Shown here: positions 55,640-64,000 of the stretch, in pieces | Layout: each line of letters begins with the position of its first letter | How positions within the stretch are numbered: the first letter of the stretch is position 1 | Source: Branchiostoma floridae | Taxonomy: Eukaryota > Chordata > Leptocardii > Amphioxiformes > Branchiostomatidae | Length of the DNA stretch: 64,000 bases | Direction of reading: 5' to 3' | NCBI RefSeq assembly: GCF_000003815.2 | Contig: NC_049984.1 | Location: forward strand, 24,251,016 to 24,315,015 | The notes under the pieces: model-generated | Databases searched by the model: none | Told to the model about the DNA's origin: nothing | What the model saw: the letters and a program-made list of their open reading frames with translations, nothing else | Made by a program: the position numbers and the translations under genes

Positions 55640-57332
55640 CTATAGAAAGAGGGAATATAAACTATGTTAACATTTGGGATTGGTCAAGCCAACCAGGACA
55701 CATTGCGCTAAAAATTGTACTCGTGCACATTCGAGCACTACTATTGAAGAAGCCACGCCGGCGAAACATGTCTGAGTGTGGGTTTGAGTAAAGTTTCTAA
55801 ACGGGAACCATGCGGCTCCTATCCTCAATAGCAGGCTCTCTGAGGCCTTTTCCCCCGTCTTTTGCCGGCCCATAGTACACTTAGTTGGCCATTTCTTCAA
55901 AAGACGAAAAAAAAGGCCTCAGAGAGCTTGCTATGGAGGTTAGCGGCTCCAGCGTTTTTTTCTGAAGATGTGGCGTAAGTGTATATGGTTGGGGTTGTCC
56001 AATACAATATGCCTGTGTTAAGGTTTCTAAAGATGCAAAAAATCATGACGATCCGTCAACCCCTAACTGAGAAACTCCCTAGACCTTTGACGTTTTCGCG
56101 CTCAAGTTAAGAGGGGACGGGTCTAACTACAACTATCGACCCGCACTATCTCGATTAAGTGCGGGCAACGACACAAACTCCTTGGGGAATATGTACTTTA
56201 GTTGCCCATAGCTTCAGATGCTTTCGTCGTGAGTCGCAGATTGAAAGACTTTGCCCGTAAGATTGCGACTTGCACCCAGCCCTAGCCAAGGACGTTGTTT
56301 TTATTCTGATTGTGTTATTTGTTCACTGTGTATACACGTAGCAACTGCGGGGTTGGTGGGGTTGTTGGCAGGCAACGCTTAAGCCTTAACCAATGTTTGG
56401 CATGGCTGTTGCCAGGCAACGCTTAACCAACATTTGGCGTGGCTGTTGCCAGACAACGGCTACTTGAATATTGATGTTTACATGGGGCAGAATTTTCTGG
56501 ATTTTAATATTCGTTATCCAAAATCAAGAACTTAGTACAAATGAATAGGATCAGGTCCAGGTCCGGACCTGAACCTGGACCTGATTCAGTATGACTCATA
56601 CCAATTGTCCATTTCACTACAAAGAAATCTGTTTGGTGGAGTATTAGACTTACACTGGCGTTTTAAAATCCTACAACACTAACTGCACCTGTACGATTGG
56701 CTGTAAACCTTGGTAGAAATTACTATAAACTCTACACTGCTTCACTCTTGTCATTTTCTTCCAACTGCAAGCGCCAAAACGTGTGAATGCCTGATAAAAT
56801 AATATGTTAATTTTGTAATCGGTCCAACATCCGGTCCACCTAATTTTTTCAGGTCCGGTTTTTCTGGACCGGTCCAATAAGAAAAAACGGTTTTGTACCG
56901 GTACGCTGTACCGATACCCAGCCCTAGTTGTGGACATTCTGACATTGTGTAACAGACGCACGCGCACGCGCACACGCACGCACACACACACATGAACGCA
57001 CACACACACACAAACACACACACACTCACACGAACACACACACACATCAAAACACACACCTCTCTCTATCGCTCTGCCTATCACTCTTTCACACACGCAC
57101 ACATCGAAACTCATACATACCTTTTTCTCTCGGTCACACACAGTGACACACACACACTCACTCACATACGCAAACATACACACACACTCTCAGAAACACG
57201 CACACACAAACACACACAACACAAACACGCACACACGCACAAGCACACACAGAAACACGCGCACACACACTTAGAAACATACTTTAGATGCAGAAACTTT
57301 CGCGGTGGATAATGTTCGGTGGTCGCTTCACC

Positions 57333-57372
<40 letters not shown>

Positions 57373-57796
57373 CCAAACATTTTCCATGGTAGTAAGAGAC
57401 TACAGTGCATGGTGCTACCGCGAACATAAAACCACCGCGATAAGTCCTTATTCCCGCTACCACGAAATTGAATCCCCGCGAACGTAAATGCATTAATTTT
57501 ACAGTACACACACTTTTTACCCCCAGTCTGGTAGACACTAACCACGGTCGGAGTGATAAACGTTTCCTTACCATGATGCTGTTGGGGTTGTGCCTGTTAG
57601 GATAGACAGCAGTGGCGTGGTCAGGGATCCCGTTACTGACGATGGTGATGGTGTCGGCGGCCGAGGTGACGGTGACGCTCCCCTTCAGGCCGGTGTTCTG
57701 CTCGGTCACGTCCCGAGCCTTGAACTGCTGGATCTCGTCGGGCGTCAGGGCCAGGGTGGCCGCCGCCAGGGCGCACAGGAGGAGGAGGGTCCGCAT
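54650..57796 (-). CDS. Secreted YHYH-domain protein with His/Gln/Pro-rich tail
   Basis: Two coding exons (57572-57796 and 54650-55639) joined by a GT-AG intron in phase 0 give 404 residues. The first ~17 residues are a signal peptide (LLLLCALAAATLAL), so it should be secreted. The YHYH domain spans ~95-215, with GVAINGVPIFNPF, the name-giving YHYH at 140-143, GFPIYGP near 166 and YRYH near 198. Several Cys (95, 118, 130, 148, 188, 211) suggest disulfides. The family's biochemical function is not established; clustered His could bind metal, which is only inference. The C-terminal ~180 residues are Gly/Thr-, then Pro/His-, then Gln-rich and probably disordered. Codons here are GC-rich compared with the flanks. 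Confidence 0.88.
55740..55775 (+). other. Degenerate hammerhead-like motif, possible Penelope-like remnant
   Basis: TTGAAGA-AGCC-acgcc-GGC-GAAAC resembles the hammerhead core order (CUGAUGA, stem II, GAAA) common near Penelope-like retroelement ends. The first core box is mutated, so it should not be active. Confidence 0.25.
55812..55949. mobile_element. Small inverted-repeat element in the YHYH intron
   Basis: 'ggctcctatcctcaatagca' plus GGCTCTCTGAGGCC is mirrored by GGCCTCAGAGAGCTTGC plus 'tatggaggttagcggctcc'. Confidence 0.75.
56540..56935. repeat. Dispersed repeat with 'caggtcc' ends
   Basis: 'caggtccaggtccggacctg' near 56555, 'ctgattcagtatg', 'tccatttcactacaaa', 'cggtccaacatccgg' and 'taccggtacgctgtaccg'. 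Parts recur at 3680-3730, 5115-5215 and 25160-25400. A family member of unknown class. Confidence 0.7.
56955..57270. repeat. CA-rich low-complexity tract
   Basis: Imperfect (CA)n with ACACGC, ACTC and CTCTCT variants. Cys/Val or His/Thr open frames here are artefacts. Confidence 0.93.
57280..57506. mobile_element. TTCGCGG miniature element with internal (CA)n
   Basis: TACTTTAGATGCAGAAAC and the mirrored 'tgcattaattttacagta'. A (CA)n run (57334-57368) has replaced part of one arm. It sits in the YHYH intron, ~65 bp past the exon 1 donor. Confidence 0.85.
57572..57796 (-). CDS. YHYH-domain protein exon 1
   Basis: 75 codons: signal peptide, then TPDEIQQFKARDVTEQ through NRHNPNSIM. Donor GTAAGG directly after ATG (Met75). 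Confidence 0.88.
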
Positions 57797-58142
57797 CTTC
57801 TCTTCATAAACGACAAAGGTTTAAGTTAGACCTATGTCACATTTCCAAACCGGGGCCCGACCGGGCAGCTTTCGTGAACAAAAAGCACGATATAAAAGAC
57901 AAGCTACACAAGATGTAAAGCGAAAAGTCGTGGGCACTCTTTGTGTATATTTTTGCGTATACATACTAGTATGCTGTATTTCCTATAGAGATCCACGACG
58001 GAATTTGCTTGAAATGCAAAAGTCCCTTCAAGACTCAAAGCCCTTTCAAAACGTATTGTTATCATTCAGATTGATAACAAACTAAGAGCGGAATAACATC
58101 ACTCAAACGTGAAGAACAGTGTCCGTGTGCTAGCAATGTTAC

Positions 58143-58620
58143 GGTTACAGGTTGTTTCGCAACAATGCCAGTTCGAAAACGTCAGTTCGCAACAAGGCAA
58201 GTCTTTTCACAACAAGGTACAAGTCTTTTCGCACAAAGGTACAAGTCGTTTTTTGCAACATTCCAATGTTATCAATCTTGATAGCCTAATAGTATTAGAA
58301 ATCTTATTCCTAACATAATTATACTCCTGCCTGTGCACGCCGCGTATGAAACTGTACCGCCCCGCGTATGAAAATCATCGGGCTGTCAGGTCCATGCGAC
58401 CCCATGTTCCTCTGCCGCTGGGGATGTCTTTCGCACCCGGTAAGATTTTTACGTGGAAGAAGTATAATCATGCTAGGAATACTCATTTCTAATACTATTA
58501 GGTTATCAAGATTAATTACATTCAAATGTTGCGAAACGACTTGTACCTTCTTGCGAAAAGACTTGCCTTGTTACGAACTGACGGTTGCGAACTGACATTG
58601 TTGCGAAACAACCTGTTACC
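58143..58620. mobile_element. 0.48 kb GTTGCGAA inverted-repeat element, copy 1
   Basis: The ends 'ggttacaggttgtttcgc' and the mirror 'gcgaaacaacctgttacc' are built from repeated GTTGCGAA-type units. The central 'ccccatgttcctctgccgc' is shared with 61725-62177. Confidence 0.88.
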
Positions 58621-58945
58621 CAATTTTACAGGCTGAAAGTCAGCCTATATCCAGTCGAGCTTGCTAATTAGTTACTGAGAAGAACCACCCGCCACACCTT
58701 GAGGAAACGAAATCAACTTTTATTGATATGAAAACGAATCGGAGATCCAACCAACATGTTGATTGTGAGTCTTTGAAGACATTAGCGTTTAAGAAAAGAA
58801 AATGTCGTGGGGGCAGTGGGTTCAATTTTTATCCACTGTGTCTAGGGAACGGCGTTGGAAGGCGGAGCCCAAACCCTCTCGTTCCAACGCATTTTGCCTC
58901 CCAAAACGAATTCAGGTATTTCTACATCCTAGGTGGGGATAGTGT
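58621..58945. other. Intergenic, nothing recognised
   Basis: A short open frame (58728-58952) has no domain. Confidence 0.3.
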
Positions 58946-59050
58946 TACTTAAGTGCTTTCCCAAGGGTCTAGCGTCGGCGGCATGTTAAGGGATTCAAAC
59001 CCAGGGCCTCTGGGCCAAGCATCCTAACCGTTACGACAATACGACGCCAA
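58946..59050 (-). mobile_element. SINE fragment, reverse orientation
   Basis: + strand 'tgctttcccaagggtctagc' through 'gggattcaaacccagggcct' (B box on the - strand) to 'acgacgcc'. Matches the SINE at 22885 in reverse. Confidence 0.72.
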
Positions 59051-59663
59051 TTATAGCGCCATCACCTTTACAGGTATACTACGGAGTTTTATCTAAGTGA
59101 CCCCCCGAGTTAGACCCTCCTGGCTATAAACAACAACTTCCAGGCCTTCAGTAGGCACCCTAGGGGATGGGGTAATCAGTTCATCACACTTCAGGGTGAA
59201 TGCAGGGGAGAACAATCAAGATCTTCTTCTATGAAAACACTCAATTTTTTTCACCTTAGAATAGGACATAACCATGCACTTAGTCTATTTTGTAGGGATG
59301 ATGCAAGTAATTGATAACTGGCGTACCTTTGTCAATCCGTTAGTCCTGTCTTCTTGTAGAGCGGGATCTGTGCCTTGCTGCTTTCTCCGAGCTCAAGAAT
59401 GTTGGTGTTTTCTACGCCGGGCCTTTTTATACTCGGCCTGGTCTGGGCAAAAGCGTCACGCCCTCAGTCGTATTTTGCTGACTAAAGGCGTGCTGTGTTT
59501 ACATTTCGATATTTTCGTCTGATCTTTGAACATAATACCGATCACGTGGGTACCTCATGTACCATCCCGTACCTAGTGATGACTATATTTACGTCACGTG
59601 AGCAGATGTTATGATCCAAAATCTGGTTCATCAGTCAAGCCATGTTTATTCGCTTTTATCATA
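59051..59663. other. Intergenic, nothing recognised
   Basis: No domain is recognisable in the open frame at 59274-59522. Confidence 0.3.
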
Positions 59664-60197
59664 GGCCACAGCAAGTAAATTTTATGGATGACATCAGCGC
59701 GCGCATTAATTTTCACCTAATTTCAGGGAAAAAAATTTTTTTTTCTTCTGCAGGGATGGTCAACATGACGATAAAGTACCAAAATGAGCAAATATGTTGT
59801 GTTGTAGTCTAATAATTGTACTTGTAGAAGTGACACTTGCGAGGTACTCGGGACTGTAGTTGTAGAAATGAAACTTATTGGATAGTTGTAAAACTGTGAC
59901 ACCAATATGGAAGCCATGAGTGTGGTTGCCAACTTTGTTGGTGGTGATGCCAGTCTACCACACTAGTGTCACTTTTACCACACCAGTACATGTCTTGAAT
60001 ACAGGAACGAAAGCCTTGTTGGCCCTGATACCATGCTTTGTCCCTCTAATTCTTGTTACAACAGTCATCACAACTTTATATTATGGTGCCTATTTCTTAA
60101 AATGTAGCCATCTGTTTTTTTTCACCCATCTTGTTTTTTTCGCCCTATTTTTTCAGTCTGCAGAAGATGTCATCCATAAAATTTACTTGCTGTGGCC
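59664..60197. mobile_element. 0.53 kb inverted-repeat element, copy 2
   Basis: Same ends as 8899-9427 (GGCCACAGCAAGTAAATTTT and mirror). The interior again carries minisatellite-like segments (e.g. 59820-59932 on the - strand). Confidence 0.9.
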
Positions 60198-60233
60198 ACA
60201 TATATACTACAAAGGTTTTGTCCATTTTCCCTA

Positions 60234-60485
60234 AATGAGATCGAAGATGAACGTCACTCTGTTATGGATTGTTCAAGATATAATGATAAACGCACAGAGC
60301 TGTTCACAATTCTTTCCCCTTGATCCAAAGAATTTGCTACTCTCTCTTCGATAGATAAATTCAACTACATTCTGGGAGGCGATAACCCTTACTGTGTTCA
60401 AGTAGGTAAATATATCTACGAATGCTCATACCGTATACGTAGAACCAATAGTGTAAATAACATGCTCGACCCAATACGTTGAGTT
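60234..60485 (+). pseudogene. LINE C-terminal remnant (frameshifted)
   Basis: EIEDERHSVMDCSRYNDKR, then in another frame LSSIDKFNYILGGDNPYC and VGKYIYECSYRIRR. The order VEDE.HF...C..Y..R followed by KF..IL and A.Y....Y.RR is the usual end of CR1/RTE-type reverse transcriptase proteins. At least one frameshift; no 5' part. Confidence 0.75.
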
Positions 60486-60933
60486 ATTCTTACCTATAGA
60501 TATCCATATATGCCTGTTTAGTTGTACTGTAAGTAGTTAACAGACCTTACGAAAGTCGCTGTACTTTTGTCGTGTCAATTAAGATTTCTCCACATGGATA
60601 ACATCCGCCTTCGCATCAGTTTTTGTCGGTTTCCAAAGAAAAGGGTTTTCGAGAAAACTGTAAATCGCGTCAAAATAGGTACAAATATATGCCGTAAATT
60701 GCACCAACAAAAGACCTACTAAAATAATATAATGCTTAAGACAATTCCAAAGCCAAAGAAGAAGATTTGACAGAACAAAATAAAGGCTCTATTGTTCGGT
60801 GTACCATACTTCGTGTGCTGAGTTCAACCTTCCTGACCACAATCAGATTTCATTATTTGCATTTTATTTGGCAAAACTTTTTTTTAGTCGCAAGCTCGCA
60901 TCAGATTTGGGATTCCGATGGACGCCATCCATA
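60486..60933. other. Intergenic, nothing recognised
   Basis: Shares 'atatgccgtaaattg' and 'tcaaagccaaagaagaag'-like words with 44560-44660, so it is probably a dispersed repeat of unknown type. Confidence 0.35.
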
Positions 60934-61145
60934 TACTGTAAATGCAGAAATGTTCGCGGTGGATTAATGTTCGCGGTTTTCGCGGCGGCCGCTTCACCGC
61001 GAATTTAAAACCACCGCGAACATTTTTCTATAACAGTAAGAGACTACAGTGCATGGTGCTACCGCGAAATTAAAACCACAGCGAAAAGTCCATTTTCCAG
61101 CTACCGCGCAATTAAACCCCCACGAACTTAAATGCATCCACAGTA
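60934..61145. mobile_element. TTCGCGG palindromic miniature element, best-preserved copy
   Basis: TACTGTAAATGCAGAAATG and the mirror 'aatgcatccacagta', with 'ttcgcggtggattaatgttc' and 'accgcgaatttaaaaccacc' arms. Confidence 0.88.
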
Positions 61146-61625
61146 ATTGAATCAAGATGACGTAATCATTGACCTACTATTACCGTAACCATTGCGTACT
61201 TTGTACAGTGATCACATACGGTAAACGGATTCAAAATAACAAGAAATTGAGCTTTTCGCGGTGTTTTCAAGTTTGCGGCTTTTGATACAATACGTTGGTG
61301 GACCGAAGAGAGTCAGAACCAAAAGAAAATTTCGCGGTTGTTTTAAGTTAGCAGTGAATAGGCTACATAACTAACCTATATTTAAATTAGTTAGTACCAC
61401 CGCTGAAATGTCATCATTTACATAATCTGTTTATTAGTGCCATGTTGTTATGGATACAAATCAGTCCGTACCTTGCTCCTCCGTTTTTCTTTGATAAGGA
61501 GGTTTGGACTCTTGCTCCTTTGGCGACGTTTGACCTATCATCCGACATATATACACTTCAGGGTACATTCCTAGATTGCCACCTTATTGCGTACAGTGTT
61601 AAATCCCACAACGTGGCCGATAAGT
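61146..61625. other. Intergenic, nothing recognised
   Basis: No gene recognised. Confidence 0.3.
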
Positions 61626-62307
61626 TAACGCTAGTTCACCTTTATCCACAGAGTAACCTATATTCGTTGTGTTTACCGACACGGTATTAAGGGGTATACA
61701 ACTGGACCGACGGTGGTTTCAAGGGTAACAGGTTGTTTCGCAACAATGTCAGTTCGCAACCGTCAGTTCGCAACAAGGCAAGTCTTTTCCCAACAAGGTA
61801 CAAGTCGTTTCGCATCATTTGAATGTTATTAATCTTGATAGCCTAATAGTATTAGAAATCGTATTCCTAACATAATTATACTCTTTTCGCGTAAAAATTT
61901 TACCGGGTGCAAAAGACAACCCAGGCGGCAGAGGAACATGGGGCCGCATGGACCTGACAGCCCGATGATTTTCGTGCGCCGGGCGGTACAGTTTCATATG
62001 TGCACAGGTAGGAGTATGATTATGTTAGGAATACGTAAACTATTTCTAATACCATAAGGCTATCAAAATTAATAACATTCAAATGTTGCAAAACGACTTG
62101 TACCTTGTTGCGAAAAGACTTGCCTTGTTGCGAACTGACGGTTGTGAACTGACATTGTTGCGAAACAACCCTGTAACCATTTCAATTTGTAAAAGGTTCA
62201 AAATATTGTAGTTTGAAACAACCGTCCGTCAACTTCATATCACTAAGTACCCATTTCTGAAAGCAACGGATTTAGGTTACTCCGCGGATAAAGGTGGACG
62301 AGCGTTA
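61626..62307. mobile_element. TAACGCTAGTTCACC miniature element, copy 3, interrupted
   Basis: TAACGCTAGTTCACCTTTAT at the left and AAGGTGGACGAGCGTTA at the right. The expected ~230-bp body is split by the GTTGCGAA element. Confidence 0.85.
61725..62177. mobile_element. GTTGCGAA inverted-repeat element, copy 2
   Basis: Ends 'taacaggttgtttcgcaac' and its mirror. Both arms contain runs of 'cagttcgcaac' and 'caaggcaagtcttttc'. It is in the opposite orientation to 58143-58620 and inserted into the element at 61626. Confidence 0.88.
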
Positions 62308-62308
62308 T

Positions 62309-62668
62309 ATAGGGCGGTGTAAGAAGTTACCTGCGTCCGAAAGAACTTGTATAAACTGCACGTCAAACATGGTGGAAGACGAAACACATTTTGTTTCAAA
62401 CTGTTCCTTCTACGATCGATATCACGAAAGAAAAGAGCTTTTAAAGAGGCTACTAAATTCCACCCAAATGTCCTCCTGTTTACAGACAAAAAGCAAAACT
62501 ACCTTCCACTGTCTCAGTAAAAGAAGTCGAACCCAAAATGTTACAGTTTACTAGAGTAGACACATTTCATACTGTTCTGTCTACACTATTTGTTTGTTTG
62601 TCTCCTTTCATGTCATCTGCAATTAGAAATTGCATGAAATTGCAATAAACTATTATTATAAAAAAGTT
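62309..62668 (+). pseudogene. 5'-truncated LINE 3' end
   Basis: One open frame reads IGRCKKLPASERTCINC, then MVEDETHFVSNCSFYDRYHE and RKELLKRLLN, ending at a stop near 62551. R.C..C....VEDE.HF...C..Y..R is the standard Cys/His end of CR1/RTE-type reverse transcriptases. A short 3' tail ends 'gcaataaactattattat', a typical LINE terminus. It is joined directly to the right end of the miniature element at 62307. The 5' truncation is usual for LINE copies; this C-terminal stub is intact but not functional alone. Confidence 0.82.
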
Positions 62669-63660
62669 AGCAAACCGCATGATTCTATGCATACAAGAAA
62701 AGCATTTATTTAATTTGTGCCTTTATTTAGACTCTATATGGCTGTACGTACCAAGGACAAATTATGTTATTCCTAATCCTAAATCTATTCAAAGCAGGCC
62801 TTCTTTTTGTCCTTCTAGTTTCCCACTAACCTCTGCTTGGAGAGTACTCCTAGCCTCGTTTAGCAATACTTACTGAAATATCAAGGTGATTTTGCTTGAT
62901 GCTGTACAGGTAGCCCATGTGTCATCCTAGTTAGTTTATCGGGGATCCCATACGCTAGTTGGTACAGGTAGAATATGCATGAAAGAAAAATACCCAACAT
63001 ACTGACAACGCTAAAATTTTAGGCGTTGTTTTAATAACATAAGCTATTAAATGTGGTGACACATTTTGCTTGTCTCTGTCAACATGGAATTTAAAAAATA
63101 CTCAGTATTGTCGTATCACAAACATTTTAATGGTAAGTACACTAAGTCGTAAGAAGATGTTCATCACAACAGTCAATTAACGATAGGAAGGTGACTATAG
63201 CTACGAGCTACTAAAATCGACATCTTGAAAACCCATAGTACTATTAAATCCACATTCAAAAATCGATAAGTTTTCTTGTTATCATTGTCAGTACTCCTAA
63301 CAATACAATGAGGTAGAATGTGTTTATGGAATGTGTCGGTTTTGATAATATATTACAACGATTTGCTCATATATGAACGAAAAACAGTCATATCAACATG
63401 GCGGACGGATGACGTCATCTGGTGATCACGTGACCTCAGGCTGCGCAGGCGCAGTGGTGACTTGAAGGACGACAGCTGCACCTGTCCTTAGGAAGAAGCC
63501 CTGATGGAAGTCATTCTGTCATCGCATCTGTACAGGAAAAAATAAACAAGACGGATAGAACTCAGTATTGAGAAACACGGATCTTGTAACCCAAATCCAG
63601 GTGCCATGTGCTACAAGGGATAACATAGATCTACTCGGCTAGAAACCTCCTGAAAGTGAT
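62669..63660. other. Intergenic, nothing recognised
   Basis: No gene recognised. 63400-63560 is GC-richer with 'gatgacgtcatctgg' and 'gatcacgtgacctc', which contain CRE- and E-box-like palindromes. It could be regulatory or a retroelement end. Confidence 0.3.
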
Positions 63661-63663
63661 ACT

Positions 63664-63856
63664 GAAAAAGGAGAAATATTCGCCGTTAGTTTATGTTCGC
63701 GTTTTTGATGGTGACGCTTCACCGCGAACATTTCTCCTTCTACAGTTTAACTCTACATGGAAGTTTCAAAGGCGAACTTAACCGCGAAAATTAGTTATTT
63801 TATTTACCAACAGAGAAATTTAATCCCCGCGAATATTTCGCATTTTACTGCATATA
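63664..63856. mobile_element. Diverged TTCGCGG palindromic miniature element
   Basis: 'atgttcgcgtttt', 'gcttcaccgcgaacatttct' and 'aatccccgcgaatatttcgc' follow the same order as the other family copies. Confidence 0.6.
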
Positions 63857-63953
63857 CTAGTAGTGTAAAATTCTCACAAAACAATTTTCCGAGAAAACCT
63901 GGAAACTACATAGTTGAAACCAAAATCAGTGAATTTTGTAATAGCATGCCAAT

Positions 63954-63977
63954 CCCCCCCCCCCCCCCCCCCCCCTC
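63954..63977. repeat. Poly-C homopolymer
   Basis: More than 20 C with one T near the right edge. Confidence 0.95.
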
Positions 63978-64000
63978 CTAACACACACAGTCTGAGTAGG

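Noticed and set aside
54935-55645. Long + strand open frame opposite the YHYH exon (236 codons)
   Set aside because: It is the antisense shadow of a GC-rich coding exon; the - strand frame has the domain, signal peptide and splice sites.

Overview
The window looks like draft-assembly genomic DNA from an invertebrate deuterostome, most probably a lancelet (Branchiostoma). The species call is an inference. It rests on intron-containing metazoan genes, an intronless vertebrate-type olfactory-like receptor, tRNA-derived SINEs, CR1-like LINE remnants, a very high density of short inverted-repeat transposons, and four runs of N.

Five protein-coding loci can be supported. (1) A membrane copper amine oxidase (primary amine oxidase, VAP-1/AOC type) on the + strand, exons from 30785 to 42846. 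(2) The first exon only of a second, divergently oriented copper amine oxidase on the - strand (779-1154); the rest lies off the left edge. (3) A single-exon olfactory-receptor-like GPCR on the - strand (21233-22753). (4) A single-exon rhodopsin-class GPCR on the - strand (47441-48709). (5) A two-exon secreted YHYH-domain protein with a His/Gln/Pro-rich tail on the - strand (54650-57796). No operon-like coupling is expected or seen. The only clear functional relation is the paralogy of the two oxidases, whose first exons share a nearly identical 3' half.

The rest is mostly transposon-derived. From left to right: a TG microsatellite; an element with CCGG at both borders (copies at 3956, 33480 and 50419); a miniature LTR retroelement (6624-8268) inside a small inverted-repeat element; a 0.53 kb inverted-repeat element (copies at 8899 and 59664); tandem duplications (12.7-15.3 kb); inverted-repeat elements at 15.8 and 18.2 kb, the latter with a long palindrome; a self-nested TA-flanked element (26.3-28.5 kb); and a 38-bp minisatellite (29.5-30.5 kb) ending about 260 bp before the oxidase start codon. 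SINE copies lie at 11.8, 22.9, 45.2, 46.3 and 59.0 kb, and LINE remnants at 17.6, 60.2 and 62.3 kb.

The most notable observation is in the + strand oxidase. A 4.44 kb element with ~160-bp terminal inverted repeats sits inside the last coding exon, flanked by a perfect 9-bp duplication. Removing the element and one copy of the duplication restores an uninterrupted 803-codon reading frame. The same gene also carries a 72-bp duplication of a splice acceptor and a near-perfect intronic hairpin.
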